64,000 nucleotides of DNA from contig NC_057802.1 in NCBI RefSeq assembly GCF_018294505.1, forward strand, positions 548,418,353 through 548,482,352, in the 5' to 3' direction. Shown here one piece after another: positions 36,000 to 45,428 of this stretch. The translations under genes and the position numbers were made by a program. The notes beneath the pieces were generated by a model that was not told where the DNA came from, searched no databases, and saw only the letters and a program-made list of their open reading frames with translations. This DNA comes from Triticum aestivum (taxonomy: Eukaryota; Streptophyta; Magnoliopsida; Poales; Poaceae). Position 1 is the stretch's first letter. Every line of letters begins with the position of its first letter.

Positions 36000-37260
36000 A
36001 TTAAGAATGCAACTCCCAGCTGTCTCTCGACCATTTCAGGCGGTTGGATGAAGATCCTACGTCTCCTAACCCTTCTTCTTCCTCGTCTCTGATTCTTCCC
36101 ATACAGAACACCGCACGGGCCGCCGGCCGGACCACCGGCCCCCACCGCCTGTGTTCCTCCGCCACCCCCACCCCCACCCCCGCCCCAACCCCCACCCGCG
36201 TCGAGTTTTCTTCGTTCGGCGAGGCCCCACAACCACCCGAGCCCCTTCGATCGCACCGGCGAACTCCGGCGAGCTCTGAAAAATCGACTGACCCAATTTT
36301 GAAATTTAGTCTACTGTGATTTAACTAGTGTGGAATATAAAAGGGGAAAACCATAAGCATTGGGAGTATAGTGTTGAGCGTGCCATGGCGGATCTGAAGG
36401 TGCAAACCGGACAAAGGCAACTTCGCAACCAAGACAAGAAATCAGAGTAAAGCAGTGGCGATCTATTTTCTTGCTGCGATAAATAAGTTGAGCAGATACG
36501 AAAGAGTACCGCCTCTGGTGCGGCGCCGTGTACGCATCTGCTGAGAATTTGACGGTGCTGCGGTAGCGATGGCTGTCGGCGGCGTGGAAGCAGATCTAGG
36601 AGGGTAGACGGTGGCGGCGGGGCGCGGTGGACGAGACGGTCGTAGGAGCGGCGCCGGCAAGGTGGACGACGGCGGGGATGAAGCGAGAGGACGGGATGCA
36701 AGGATCCCGGTCCGAAGCCGTGGATGAGAGAGGTCGATCTCTTGTAATGGACGGCGGCGTCGGGGTATCAGCTCCGGCATGGTGGAGGAGGACGGCGGTG
36801 GATGGGGTGGCGGACGGCGGCGGACGGAGGAGGGTGGGGTGGAGAGGGTGTTTTGGCGCCCACGGAGTACGAATGGGGAAAAGGGAGGTAGAGAGGAAGG
36901 GGGAACCATGTATTCAGGGCGCGCTTGTCTCAAATGCGAGGAAATTTACAAACTTAGCCCCCGTTTCAAATTTCTACTACATCACAGCAACATTAGTCGG
37001 TTGGGGATAGGACGGTAATCTCGCATACACCGAATATTTGCCGACGAGAGTTTGTTTTTGGCGCCCACCGTGTATGAATATGAATCGGGGAGGGAGTCGA
37101 TTTCGGCCGAGGACACACTGTGTTTTGGCGCCCACCGTGTATGAATCCGGGTGAGAGGCGGTTACGTCACGTTTGGGTGAAATTACAAACCTACCCCTAT
37201 CGAAACCTATAGAAATCCAGCAGATAGGCTTTGCGTGGCAGGGATAGGCAGTAGTGATTT
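36000..37260. other. GC-rich region, possible 5' exon(s) of the minus-strand gene; short repeats
   Basis: A minus-strand frame from ATG at 36780 reads MPELIPRRRRPLQEID and ends near SQQMRTRRRTRGGTLSYLLNL. It could be the N-terminal exon of the Ptta-like gene, but overlapping frames on both strands are equally open, so coding is uncertain. The phrase TTTTGGCGCCCACCGTGTATGAAT recurs at about 37048 and 37123, with a variant near 36850. Confidence 0.35.
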
Positions 37261-37689
37261 CCATCTCGCAGATTTTGGTTTCGGGCGGTTACTGCGACTT
37301 TCCCCGCTTCGTTCAAATTTTGCAGAGTGCACGTTTACCGTGCCAACTCAATTCGAATCCCGTTTGTATTCTATTTTTTTCGGGCGGGATCCATTTTCAA
37401 TTGGAATTACATTCTATATACATCATTTTTTATATATACTTTCAAAAGCACAACAAAGAATTCTGCTCCTTTATATGTATAATATGATTTACAAATACAA
37501 CGATCTCGAAATCTTAAGGTTGAATTCGAAAAATTTAACCAAATTATGTTCTACTAAAATGTATGGATCAGTAATATCTACATATTAAATAACATAGATG
37601 TGCGTGAATTCATATGAGTATGCATGTTTGATAGATCAATTTTGGTTCGAGTATGGATTACATGTATCATCATCTCGAATTCAAATATT

Positions 37690-38545
37690 TGAATCCCTTT
37701 TTTGTTCACTCCTTTCACGCCCATCTCTCTCGCATGCATGCTCCTTCAGGTAGCTATCACTCTCTTTTCTCCAGCTCACCCGCACGCTCACTTCATGTTT
37801 CTCCTATCCTCGCAAACATGGTCTCTCGACGTCTCCCTTGAGAAGTGTCACACTCTCCCTATCATTATACATTACACGGTTTTCATTATCTCTCACGTCT
37901 CTACTGTTCTCTGGTATCACTCGGTACCTAAGCTTTCTTTTTCACCGCCACACACACAGTCTCCACTCGTCTTTCACTTTGTCTTTCTCTCTATGGGATT
38001 CTCTCACACACCCTATATGTCTCTACATATGACTCATACCACTAAAATTACTCTCTCTCTCTCTCTCCTGTAGACACAACATTTGTTGCGGTCTCCTTTT
38101 CGTCTCCATCCCAGACTGACATTATTCATTTGTTTACCGATCAGACAACCCCGACTACCGTCTCCTCTCTCTCTCTCACAGACACACACACACAACTCCT
38201 GCTTCCACTCCCCTTCCCGACTACCGTCTCTCTCTCACACACACAAAACTCTCGCTTTCGCACCCCGACTCGTATTTCTCTCACAAACATTTATCGACTA
38301 GCTAGCCTCTAGATAGGTTTATACACCCGCACACTCGTGCTTCCACCATCGCATACATGTCTCTCTCCCGCTCCTTGTATCTATGTAGATTTTTCTTCCC
38401 TTCTTGAGACACGCCCTCTCGATCGTGCACACACACACTATCGCCTCATTTTAAGCTGATACCTATCGCACACACACTCCTTGTGTCTTTGTCACACATG
38501 CACTCCGTCCTCCTCCACTCTCCCTCTCTCTCACACACACATGGG
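37690..38545 (+). repeat. TC/AC-rich low-complexity stretch
   Basis: Long pyrimidine-biased DNA with repeated CTCTCTC, ACACACAC and CTCTCACACACAC blocks (for example 38051-38068, 38178-38192, 38232-38243). The open frames here are Ser/Leu/His/Thr-rich artefacts of composition. Confidence 0.8.
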
Positions 38546-38558
38546 CTTTTTGCAACAA

Positions 38559-38996
38559 CTAGCAAGATGCCCATGCGTTGCACGGAACATCAAGATGCAT
38601 TTGTATGAGTAGTTTATCTTGTGGGGGAAAAGGATGAACGAGGGAAGGCCTTATTTGCAAATGTGGAGAGGGGTGTGGGTATCTTTTTGCAAAATTGCCA
38701 TAGTTTCCTTCCTATCCGTCAGATATAGATCGGACGGCCTATATTGCAGGATGGCAGGCACACGATCATCACCGACAATGCTTTTTATAAGAGTAGGGAT
38801 AAAAAATAGAGTTGGTGATGATGGTGGGCCTGCCATCCTGCAATGTAGGTCGTCCGATTTATATCTGACGGATAGGAAGGAAAATATGGCAATTTACCCG
38901 CACTCTTCACCACATTTGCAGATAAGGCCTTCCCTCGTTCATCCTTTTCTCCCACAAGATCTTGATGTTCCGTGCAACGCACGGGCATCTTGCTAG
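38559..38996. mobile_element. Fold-back element bounded by two opposed Helitron 3' termini
   Basis: The right end reads CCGTGCAACGCACGG, then GCATCTTG and CTAG followed by T: a Helitron 3' end (6-bp stem, CTRR, T). The left end is the reverse complement of the same (A, then CTAGCAAGATGCCCATGCG). The whole 438 bp folds on itself: arms of about 210 bases pair with roughly 90% identity, sharing GATGAACGAGGGAAGGCCTT, TTCCTTCCTATCCGTCAGAT and TTGCAGGATGGCAGGC blocks. The left arm carries two small insertions. There is no coding content. Confidence 0.8.
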
Positions 38997-39184
38997 TAAG
39001 AGTAGAAATTAGACATATACCACTTCTCGAATCTTGAAACCAACAACATTCCTCCCTTATCTCATCAAAACCGCCAAAGGAATATATTTTGAGTGAAACA
39101 TAACATATTTTTAGTGATATACGTATTTCAAAACTAGACTTTTTTTCTATCAAATCGGTGAATATGTATTAATCTACTTTGATC

Positions 39185-39212
39185 GTGTGGCAACGCATTG
39201 GCACATTGCTAG
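39185..39212 (+). mobile_element. Degenerate Helitron-type 3' terminus
   Basis: GTGTGGCAACGCATTGGCAC followed by ATTGCTAG and T. The spacing is like the intact terminus at 38970-38996 but the stem is mutated. It may be the end of a Helitron enclosing or abutting the fold-back. Confidence 0.4.
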
Positions 39213-39599
39213 TAGTTATTATAATTTTTTGGACACCAGACAAACGGTGGAGTACATATACGAAGAGAAGAGGCGCACGCACGCAGTCGGCCTCTCGCTG
39301 TCTCGCACACATGAGTGTTACGTAAAGGCGACGTTAACAAATAAACCCTAAAACCCTAGGTGCACGATTGCTGCATTCGCGGGTACCGGGTACGTGGTGG
39401 AGCACCTTTGTAGGAATAGTCAGCTCGCGTGATAATTTGATCCGTAGGAGTTGATGGTCGGGACTCGGGACCACAGGTGAACGACTTGGAGCGCGGTGGC
39501 TCGCCAGTTGCCACAGATCGAGTAGCCACGTTTAAAATATCGTTTTTTAGCGGGGTTAAGAGTTCCGATTTTCAATGGCGCGTTATAAGTAGTAAGTAG

Positions 39600-39815
39600 T
39601 TTTTAGAACGATTGGTATGGAGCGAAAATGGAATTCATAGTACTACGTACCTCCTTGGCGTATGGTTGTATGGTTTTTTTTGCGATGGAGGTTGTATGGG
39701 TTTATGTTGCGAGATGTTGAACCTGGTAGTTCTAGGGCAAATACTATGGTTTAGATTTAGATGCTGGTTTTCAGTAATGAAAATCGGAAGGGGAAACCCT
39801 TCTTTGATTAAAAAA
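39600..39815 (+). mobile_element. LINE 3' tail, 5'-truncated
   Basis: TTTTCAGTAATGAAAATCGG, AAGGGGAAACCCTTCTTTGA, then TTAAAAAAA. The same tail occurs inverted at 42409-42455 (GATCAAAGAAGGGCTTGCCC). A shared 3' end followed by an A-run is typical of LINE copies. The left boundary is uncertain. Confidence 0.5.
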
Positions 39816-39818
39816 ACT

Positions 39819-39948
39819 ACTACCTCCATTCTGGTTTACTAGTCCCCATCGTACTTTGGGTCAAAGTTTGTCCACGAATTTTACTTGTAAAATGTGAATG
39901 GAAAACGAGATTTTGTTATACCCAAACAAAAAAGGACTGGAGGGAGTG
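39819..39948. mobile_element. Possible small Mariner-type MITE
   Basis: Opens CTACCTCCATTCTGGTTTACTA and closes AAAGGACTGGAGGGAG. The ends are only roughly inverted (CTCCCTCCAGTCC against CTACCTCCATTCTGG), so this is tentative. Confidence 0.35.
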
Positions 39949-40167
39949 ATTGCTCTGACACGGACGCGACCTCTCATAGCGCAGGCATTGAACCGGCGCG
40001 CCGGCCAAGAGGGCCGCACTCGCTGCAGGCCCGGCTGAGCACGCCTCCTCGCCGCGTGCAACCAGCTTAAGACTGCCCCGCCTGCCTTCATTGAATCCGC
40101 GCGTGTGCCGGCAACACGTCCTTCCGCGAGCCGGCAGGCATTTTAGAACACAAAAAATGACTAAAAT

Positions 40168-41985
40168 ATTAATTGAGTTTCTGGACTTTTAATGTGCATA
40201 ATCTAAATATGAATTGCATGCACATGCTCCGGTGCACCAAAGTGGGTTGAAAAATCACATGTGTGTCCTTGGTTGAATTTCTAGGTCCCATGGAAGAAAT
40301 GAGAATGAAATTCAAACATCTGGGCGTCATGACTCGGCCGAGAACATCGAGAAACTTTGATTTTAAATTCATGTAAATCCAAAACTCGCCTGGAAATCAT
40401 GAAACTTGGCATGGTGTCATGTCATGGCACTAACATGTTGTGGTAAAAAATTGGGCCGATTTGGAAGCTCGTGGTTCTAAGAGGGAACGTGCCACCTTTG
40501 AGTGTGAAACGATATACGCTGCCCCCCCTTGAGTTTCTTAACAAAGGCAACATAGAACTACATTAGTGCCCTGTTAAATTTTGGAATTATTCCGGGTTCG
40601 TTTGTCGTTTTTTATACATTAATTGAGTTTCTGGTCATTTAATGTGCATAAGTCAAATTTGAACTACAAGCACATGCTCTCGTGCACCAAAGTTGGTTGA
40701 AAAATCACATTTGTGTCCTCGGGTGAATTTCTAGGTCCCATGCAAGAAATGAGAATAAAATTAAAACATCTGGGCATCGTGGCTCGGCCGAGAACATTGA
40801 GAAACTTGGTTTTAAAATTCTTGTAAATCCAAAACACGTCTGAAAATCATGAAACTTGGCATGGATGTCATGTCATGGTAAAAAAATTGGCCGAATAGGA
40901 ACAGATTTTGGTATAAGCTTCTTGCAAACCGAAGCTTCTCTCAAGAAGGCTCGTGGTTCTGAGAGGGAACGTGCCACCTTTGAGTGCGAAACGATATACG
41001 TTGTCCCCCTTGAGTTTATTTACAAAGGCAACATAGAACTACATGAGTGCCCTGTTAAATTTTGGAATTATTCCGGCTTCGTTTGGCCTTATTTACACAT
41101 TAATTGAGTTTTTGGTCATTTAATGTGCATAATTCAAATTTGAACTACAAGCACATGCTCCCGTGCACCAAAGTTGGTTGAAAAATCACATTTGTGTCCT
41201 CGGGTGAATTTCTACTCCCTCCTTCCATCTATATAGGTCCTAATGCGTTTTTCGAGGCTAACTTTGACCAAACGTTAGAGCAATAATATATGACATGCAA
41301 CTTACACAAAGCATACCTTCAAATTTGTATGTCAAAGGAGCTTCCAATAATATAATTTTCATAGTATACATCTCATGTGCTATTAATCTTGTCAATAGTC
41401 AAAGGCTGTCTTGAAAAACACATTAGGCCCTATATAGATGGAAGGAGGGAGTAGGTCCCATGCAAAAAATGAGAATAAAATTCAAACATCTGGGCATCGT
41501 GGCTCGGTCGAGAACATTGAGAAACTTGGTTTTAAAATCATGAAACTTGGCATGGTGTCATGTCATGGTAGTACCATGCCGTGGTAAAAAAATTGGCCGA
41601 ATAGGAACAAATTTTGGTATAAGCTTCTTGCAAATCGGAGCTTCTCTCAAGAAGGCTCGTGGTTCTGGGAGGGAACGTGTCACCTTTGTGTGCATAATTC
41701 AAATTTGAAATACAAGCACATGTTCCAGTGCACCAAAGTTGGTTGAAAAATCACATGTGTGTCCTCGGGTAAATTTCTAGGTTCCATGCAAGAAATGGGA
41801 ATGAAATTCAAAATTCTGGGCGTCGTGGCTGGGTTGGAAACATTGAGAAACTTAGTTTTTTAATTCCTGTAAATCCAAAACACGCATGAAAATAATGAAA
41901 CTTGGCTTGGTGCCATGACATGGCACCAACATGCTGTGGTAAATTTGCAGTCCGATTTGCGAAGGCGCACACATTAACAATCAAC
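40168..41985 (+). repeat. 450-480-bp tandem array, about 4 units
   Basis: Units begin ATTAATTGAGTTTCTGG at 40168, 40618 and 41098; a fourth, truncated unit starts inside the motif (GTGTGCATAATTCAAATTTG) near 41690. Each contains CACATGCTCC, AGTTGGTTGAAAAATCACAT, GGTCCCATGCAAGAAATGAG, GAAACTTGGCATGGTGTCAT and GGCTCGTGGTTCT. Unit 3 is interrupted by the MITE at 41215-41451. Such GAAACTTGGCATG arrays occur inside Triticeae CACTA elements, but no termini are visible. Confidence 0.9.
41215..41451. mobile_element. Mariner/Stowaway-like MITE in a tandem repeat unit, 237 bp
   Basis: Starts CTCCCTCCTTCCATCTATAT and ends ATATAGATGGAAGGAGGGAG, with TA on both sides (41213-41214, 41452-41453). The neighbouring units at about 40730 and 40280 carry the unbroken site GAATTTCTAGGTCCCATG. 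Here it reads GAATTTCTA, the element, then TAGGTCCCATG. Confidence 0.95.
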
Positions 41986-42408
41986 AAAGTCATTTTGGAA
42001 CAAGTGCTGTCACGTTACAATCGGAAACACAAGTATTATTGAAACCGTGGGCGTTCTACTTACTAGTACCATTTACGTGCCGCCACGCGTCCCCATTTTT
42101 TATTAGCTAGGAGGCGCCGTGCAGGGTAGCTATTTGAGTACGAGAGGCGTGCGATCAGACCCCTGCGCGTGCTTATCGGGAGGAGAGCCCTTTGACCTCC
42201 ATCTGCCGTCCACCTCTCTCCCAAGGTCTCCATTAATGGCGCCCGAGCCTCTGTTTAATGGCGTGGCTATGTCTCACTCGACTGAGATTTAAGAGAGAAA
42301 AAAGAAAATCTGAAAGCACGGATCTTGATGTAAGATCCGACGGACCTATATAGCATCTACTGCGACTTATAGCAAGACTGATGAATATATAAGGACGATT
42401 AATTTTTT
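41986..42408. other. Intergenic, nothing recognised
   Basis: No ORF, repeat or motif that I can support. Confidence 0.4.
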
Positions 42409-42460
42409 TTGATCAAAGAAGGGCTTGCCCCTTCCGATTTTCATTACTGAAAACCACCAC
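42409..42460 (-). mobile_element. LINE 3' tail, minus orientation
   Basis: On the minus strand: GTTTTCAGTAATGAAAATCGG, AAGGGGCAAGCCCTTCTTTG, then ATCAAAAAAA. It matches the tail at 39770-39813. It directly abuts the SINA-like fragment at 42485-42619, so the two may belong to one inserted unit. Confidence 0.5.
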
Positions 42461-42484
42461 AATTCACAAGAAGTTCAGCACAAC

Positions 42485-42619
42485 TCGTTGAGAAACCACA
42501 ATTCAAGGGGCGGAGGCACAAGGGGCAGTGGAGCACGGTGAGGTCCATCGAGACCTTAGAGAGCTCCATCGTCGGGTCCTGTTCGGTCTGCATGATCTCG
42601 CCCTCCTCGTGCACAACCA
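42485..42619 (-). pseudogene. SINA-like E3 ubiquitin ligase fragment (start of RING)
   Basis: Minus-strand translation from ATG at 42619 (RC of CAT, 42617-42619) gives an acidic N-terminus, then MELSKVSMDLTVLHCPLC and LRPL. The VLHCPLCLRPLK-type phrase is the first Cys pair of the RING finger in plant SINA/SINAT-like ubiquitin ligases. The frame then departs from the family (NCGFST) and runs into LINE-tail sequence, so the remaining RING and the SINA substrate-binding domain are missing. Assignment rests on one motif. Confidence 0.5.
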
Positions 42620-42789
42620 TCTCTCGACTTGGGCCGGGGTATTACAAAGCTTTACCGTCACATATTTTATACTACTTCAAGGTGCATTAAATCAACACAT
42701 GCAAGTATCAAAAGGAGAGTCACGGCATGCATGCATGCGTTGTAATTAATGCATCGGTAAACGCAAATTATTGAAATATATCGAGTGCA

Positions 42790-43160
42790 GTGCTTTGATG
42801 TGTCGCGTCAACTCGTACATCAACGAGAAGTTTGATTATCCTCTCCCTCGCGGACTTAACTGCACCTGCCTTTGGCTGTATGACAGGTTGGCCACACACC
42901 TGTCGGGCCCACCTGTCATACACGCAAAGGCAGGAGCGTCCCTCCCTCGCCCATGAGCGTGGTGGCTGGCAAGACTAGGAGAAGCTTTCGCTACACGCTC
43001 TCCCTCCCGCACGCGGTGGACATGCAGCAGTTCAATCGGTGTCAGATGGCCAGAAGCGTACTGTAGTACTCCTCCAGTGCAGTAGTACTCCATCATTGTT
43101 CGACTTCCCGAAGAGGCGAAGAGCCAAGCGCAGCCCGGACGCTCGTGTGGCAGTTTCATG
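42790..43160 (+). repeat. Local duplicate R1, copy 1 (contains a hairpin MITE)
   Basis: Landmarks are GATGTGTCGCGTCAACTCGTAC, CTCCCTCGCCCATG, GCGGTGGACATGCAGCAGTTC and CGACTTCCCGAAGAGGCGAAGAG. The same order recurs at 43505-43800 and 47960-48190. This copy alone has the 91-bp hairpin element inside it. Confidence 0.85.
42852..42942. mobile_element. Short hairpin MITE, 91 bp, with 9-bp target duplication
   Basis: Arms TGCACCTGCCTTTGGCTGTA (from 42861) and ACCTGTCATACACGCAAAGG (from 42911) pair over about 26 bases. The element is flanked by CTCCCTCGC at 42843-42851 and again at 42942-42950. The two paralogous R1 copies have a single CTCCCTC(A/G)C at this place, the empty site. A 9-bp duplication suggests a Mutator-type MITE. 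A related hairpin is at 44611-44692. Confidence 0.8.
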
Positions 43161-43343
43161 TGTAGAGTAGTCTAGGATAGCGTGTACCGTGCCTGTAAGC
43201 TTAAAATCGTTGGGGTCGGCTCCATGCTATGTGGCCGTCTCGAAGTTTAAAAAAATTAAAATAGTCTTCTGGCCCTACCTGACACCCTGGTGATTGTAGT
43301 TTGCATGCTCATCTGGTCAAGACAGGAATATATATTTTATTTT

Positions 43344-43400
43344 CTTTTTTTCGAAAAGGGGGGACTCCCCGGCCTCTGCATCAGAACGATGCATAGGGCC
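43344..43400 (-). mobile_element. Extremely 5'-truncated LINE insertion, about 57 bp
   Basis: Minus-strand sequence GATGCAGAGGCCGGGGAGTC, CCCCCTTTTCGAAAAAAAG is a common grass LINE 3' end with an A-tail. It is flanked by near-identical direct repeats ATATATTTTATTTT (left, from 43330) and ATATATTTTAATTT (right, from 43403). Confidence 0.65.
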
Positions 43401-43504
43401 ACATATATTTTAATTTGTGGTGGGTAAATGTTAGAGGTTGCACCAAATATATTGTACACTGCGGGTCTTTCAGCCAAGTTTAGAGGCAAGCATGTGGGGC
43501 CAGT

Positions 43505-43800
43505 GCTATGATGTGTCGCGTCAACTCGTACAACGAGGAGAAGCTTGATTTTACTACACGCCTTCTCCCTCACCCATGCGCGCGGTTGCTCGCAAACGAG
43601 GACAGGCTTTTGCATAGTAGTACTTCTACAACAAGCTATCCGTCCCGGTCGCGGTGGACGGGCATGCAGCAGTGGATTCGACATTGTAGAAGCAGTAGTA
43701 GTAACATCATTGTTCGTCTTCTCGAAGAGGCGAAGAGCCAAGCGCAAACCGAACGTTGCAGTTGCGAACATTGGAGCACGCATATAGCCAGGCTCTTGCA
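43505..43800 (+). repeat. Local duplicate R1, copy 2
   Basis: Collinear with 42790-43160 and 47960-48190 (GATGTGTCGCGTCAACTCG; CCTTCTCCCTCACCCATGCG; CTCGAAGAGGCGAAGAGCCAAGCGC). It lacks the hairpin element. Confidence 0.85.
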
Positions 43801-44186
43801 TGAGACAAAATTGCTATGTGAGCCCACTATTGTACTAGTACGTACAACTACTTGCTAGTATAGCCCTGTAAACCAGAAAGGAGTATTTGCCCTTCTAGAG
43901 ATTTCAACAAATGACTAGACTACACCGAGATGGAGTACATATGGAGACAAATGAGTGAATCTGCACCGTAAATTAATACGTACTAGTTCTATCGTTTTCC
44001 TCTCCGAGGTGCACAATATTGAGTATACTGACTAGTCTCTTTTTGACACGCATTTACGTTTTTTTACACAGTACAGACGCAAGCGCTCATATACACGCGC
44101 ATACACTCACCCCTATGAACGCACACACGCACGGCACTATCATCTTGAAATTTACGAAGTCACCATAGGCACCTCGTCGTCGACAA

Positions 44187-44433
44187 TGTAGGAAAATTAT
44201 GAGGGGGGTCTCTCCAACAGTGTTCCTTGGCTCGCACCTAGCATCACGGTGGTCGAACTTGGAGTCATTCATCTGGTACACGTGGCATCTCAGATCTGGA
44301 CACAAGGTGACGCGACCTCTCACTTCCTCCGCCATTTGAAGCGGCGCGCCGGTGGAGGGCTAGCATACTCCAATATTAGGTTGGCTCTATGTGATGTGGC
44401 AACTTCATATACTAACCGGATGCTGGCTATACT
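44187..44433 (+). repeat. Local duplicate R2, copy 1
   Basis: About 247 bp, near identical to 48409-48656, from CAATGTAGGAAAATTATGAG to CCGGATGCTGGCTATACT. Only a few substitutions and a CG deletion distinguish the copies. Confidence 0.93.
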
Positions 44434-44610
44434 CCCTCTGTAAATAAATACATGGTGTATTGTTTTATTCCTATCGGCGAGGTAACTTAATGTCTTTTTG
44501 CTACTTAATAGGATTACATGCAATGAACTAACCACCGCATGTGATGTTTGGTAGTCTCAAGTCATTGAAAGCATGCACGGGCACGGAGGGGGACGCAGCT
44601 TCATTGACTT

Positions 44611-44692
44611 ACTGCACCTGCCTTTGGGTGTATGACACGTGGGTCCAACGGGTGGCTGGCCAACCTGTCATACAGCCAAAGGCAGGTGCAGT
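44611..44692. other. Near-perfect 27-bp-arm hairpin upstream of the small gene
   Basis: Left arm ACTGCACCTGCCTTTGGGTG with TATGACA (44611-44637); right arm TGTCATACAGCCAAAGGCAG with GTGCAGT (44666-44692). There is one mismatch in 27 bases and a 28-base loop. The stem shares GCACCTGCCTTTGG and TGTATGACA with the MITE at 42852-42942, so it is most likely the same MITE family. It lies about 60 bases before the probable TATA box of the gene at 44859. Confidence 0.85.
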
Positions 44693-44752
44693 AGAGGGGC
44701 GAGGAGTAGATGGCCAACACGCACGTGAATTCAACGCAGTCTGCACTTCTCA

Positions 44753-44758
44753 TATAAA
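44753..44758 (+). promoter_or_regulatory. Probable TATA box of the 44859 gene
   Basis: CATATAAAGGCTCCC, about 100 bases before the ATG, followed by a plausible leader. Confidence 0.6.
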
Positions 44759-44858
44759 GGCTCCCGCCAGTCCAATCTACGAAATCCTACGCACCTACGC
44801 ACCTAAGGGCAAGAGTGATCACTCCAATCGCAAGATCAGTTGACTAGAAGCTAGACCC

Positions 44859-45362
44859 ATGGAGGCGATGAGCGCGAGCATCAGCCGGCTGTGCCAGATG
44901 GTCCACGACGCCGGCCTGCATCCTGGCACCGAGGAATGTCTCCAGGTAGTGCTTGAGGCCGCCAGGGCGAGGGGCCGCTTGGACGACAGCTTCGTCTCCT
45001 TGTTCGACGAGGTCCTCGTCGGCTTCCTCGACAAGTTCACCGTCGTCAAGAAGCTCGCGGACGACCTTGACGTACGCCTCCAGCCCACGCGCCCAGGCTC
45101 TGCGATGCCTGCCACCCTCAACAGCCTCTATGGTGACAACCTCTTCGACGCACTGGTGGCCCTGCGACTGCCCGCCGTCGCGCCGGAGAATGTCCACCTC
45201 GAGGTCGCGCTCGCCGCGCAGCGCCTGGCGCAGCAAGACACCATCGACATAATCACCCACGTCTACGCGCAAATCGTCCACAAGGACTACTACATGCAAG
45301 AGGAGGACGATAGGACGCTGGCCTTCTTGGACCGCAGGGCAACCTTGGACGGCATTGTTTAG
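44859..45362 (+). CDS. Small unknown protein, 167 aa
   Basis: GC-rich intact ORF with grass-type codon bias (third positions mostly G/C) and a TATA box at a suitable distance. The protein is largely helical in appearance: a leading MEAMSASISRLCQMVHDAGL, then a mid-section with VGFLDKFTVVKKLADDLD, and an acidic C-terminal part (HKDYYMQEEDDRTLAFLD). No signal peptide, membrane segment or known catalytic motif is visible, and I do not recognise the family. After the TAG stop the same frame stays open for 21 codons (45363-45425) to a second TAG. The tail LAANAAAPHTSVGDP is also GC3-rich, which hints that the first stop is a recent truncation. Confidence 0.7.
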   Translation: MEAMSASISRLCQMVHDAGLHPGTEECLQVVLEAARARGRLDDSFVSLFDEVLVGFLDKFTVVKKLADDLDVRLQPTRPGSAMPATLNSLYGDNLFDALVALRLPAVAPENVHLEVALAAQRLAQQDTIDIITHVYAQIVHKDYYMQEEDDRTLAFLDRRATLDGIV

Positions 45363-45428
45363 AAGCACGTTGAGCTTGCCGCCAACGCCGCTGCTCCTCA
45401 CACGTCGGTTGGTGACCCGGTGCACTAG

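Larger units (their letters stand above)
31161..37000. mobile_element. CACTA-like element (left terminus clear, right end unresolved)
   Basis: Begins CACTATAAAAAAAAACACTT inside the Copia LTR, preceded by TTA (possible 3-bp target copy). CACTTCCGTGATGAT near the end recurs inverted at about 31313-31328, giving a subterminal inverted repeat. A GGCCCA-rich array follows, then a spliced Ptta/En/Spm-like gene on the minus strand. These fit a CACTA element. The right terminus (a TAGTG end) was not convincingly found, so the right coordinate is approximate. Confidence 0.5.

Noticed and set aside
36627..37010. Plus-strand 127-codon GC-rich frame
   Set aside because: Overlaps an equally open minus-strand frame; no domain or start evidence.
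38083..38312. Ser/Leu/Thr/His-rich frames in the TC/AC-rich stretch
   Set aside because: Low-complexity composition keeps all frames open; no coding signal.
39343..39361. AAACCCTAAAACCCTAGG, telomere-like motif
   Set aside because: Only two imperfect units; a telo-box or chance, not an interstitial telomere array.
44844..45425. 193-codon minus-strand frame opposite the small gene
   Set aside because: Same GC3 shadow effect; the plus strand has the TATA box and start context.
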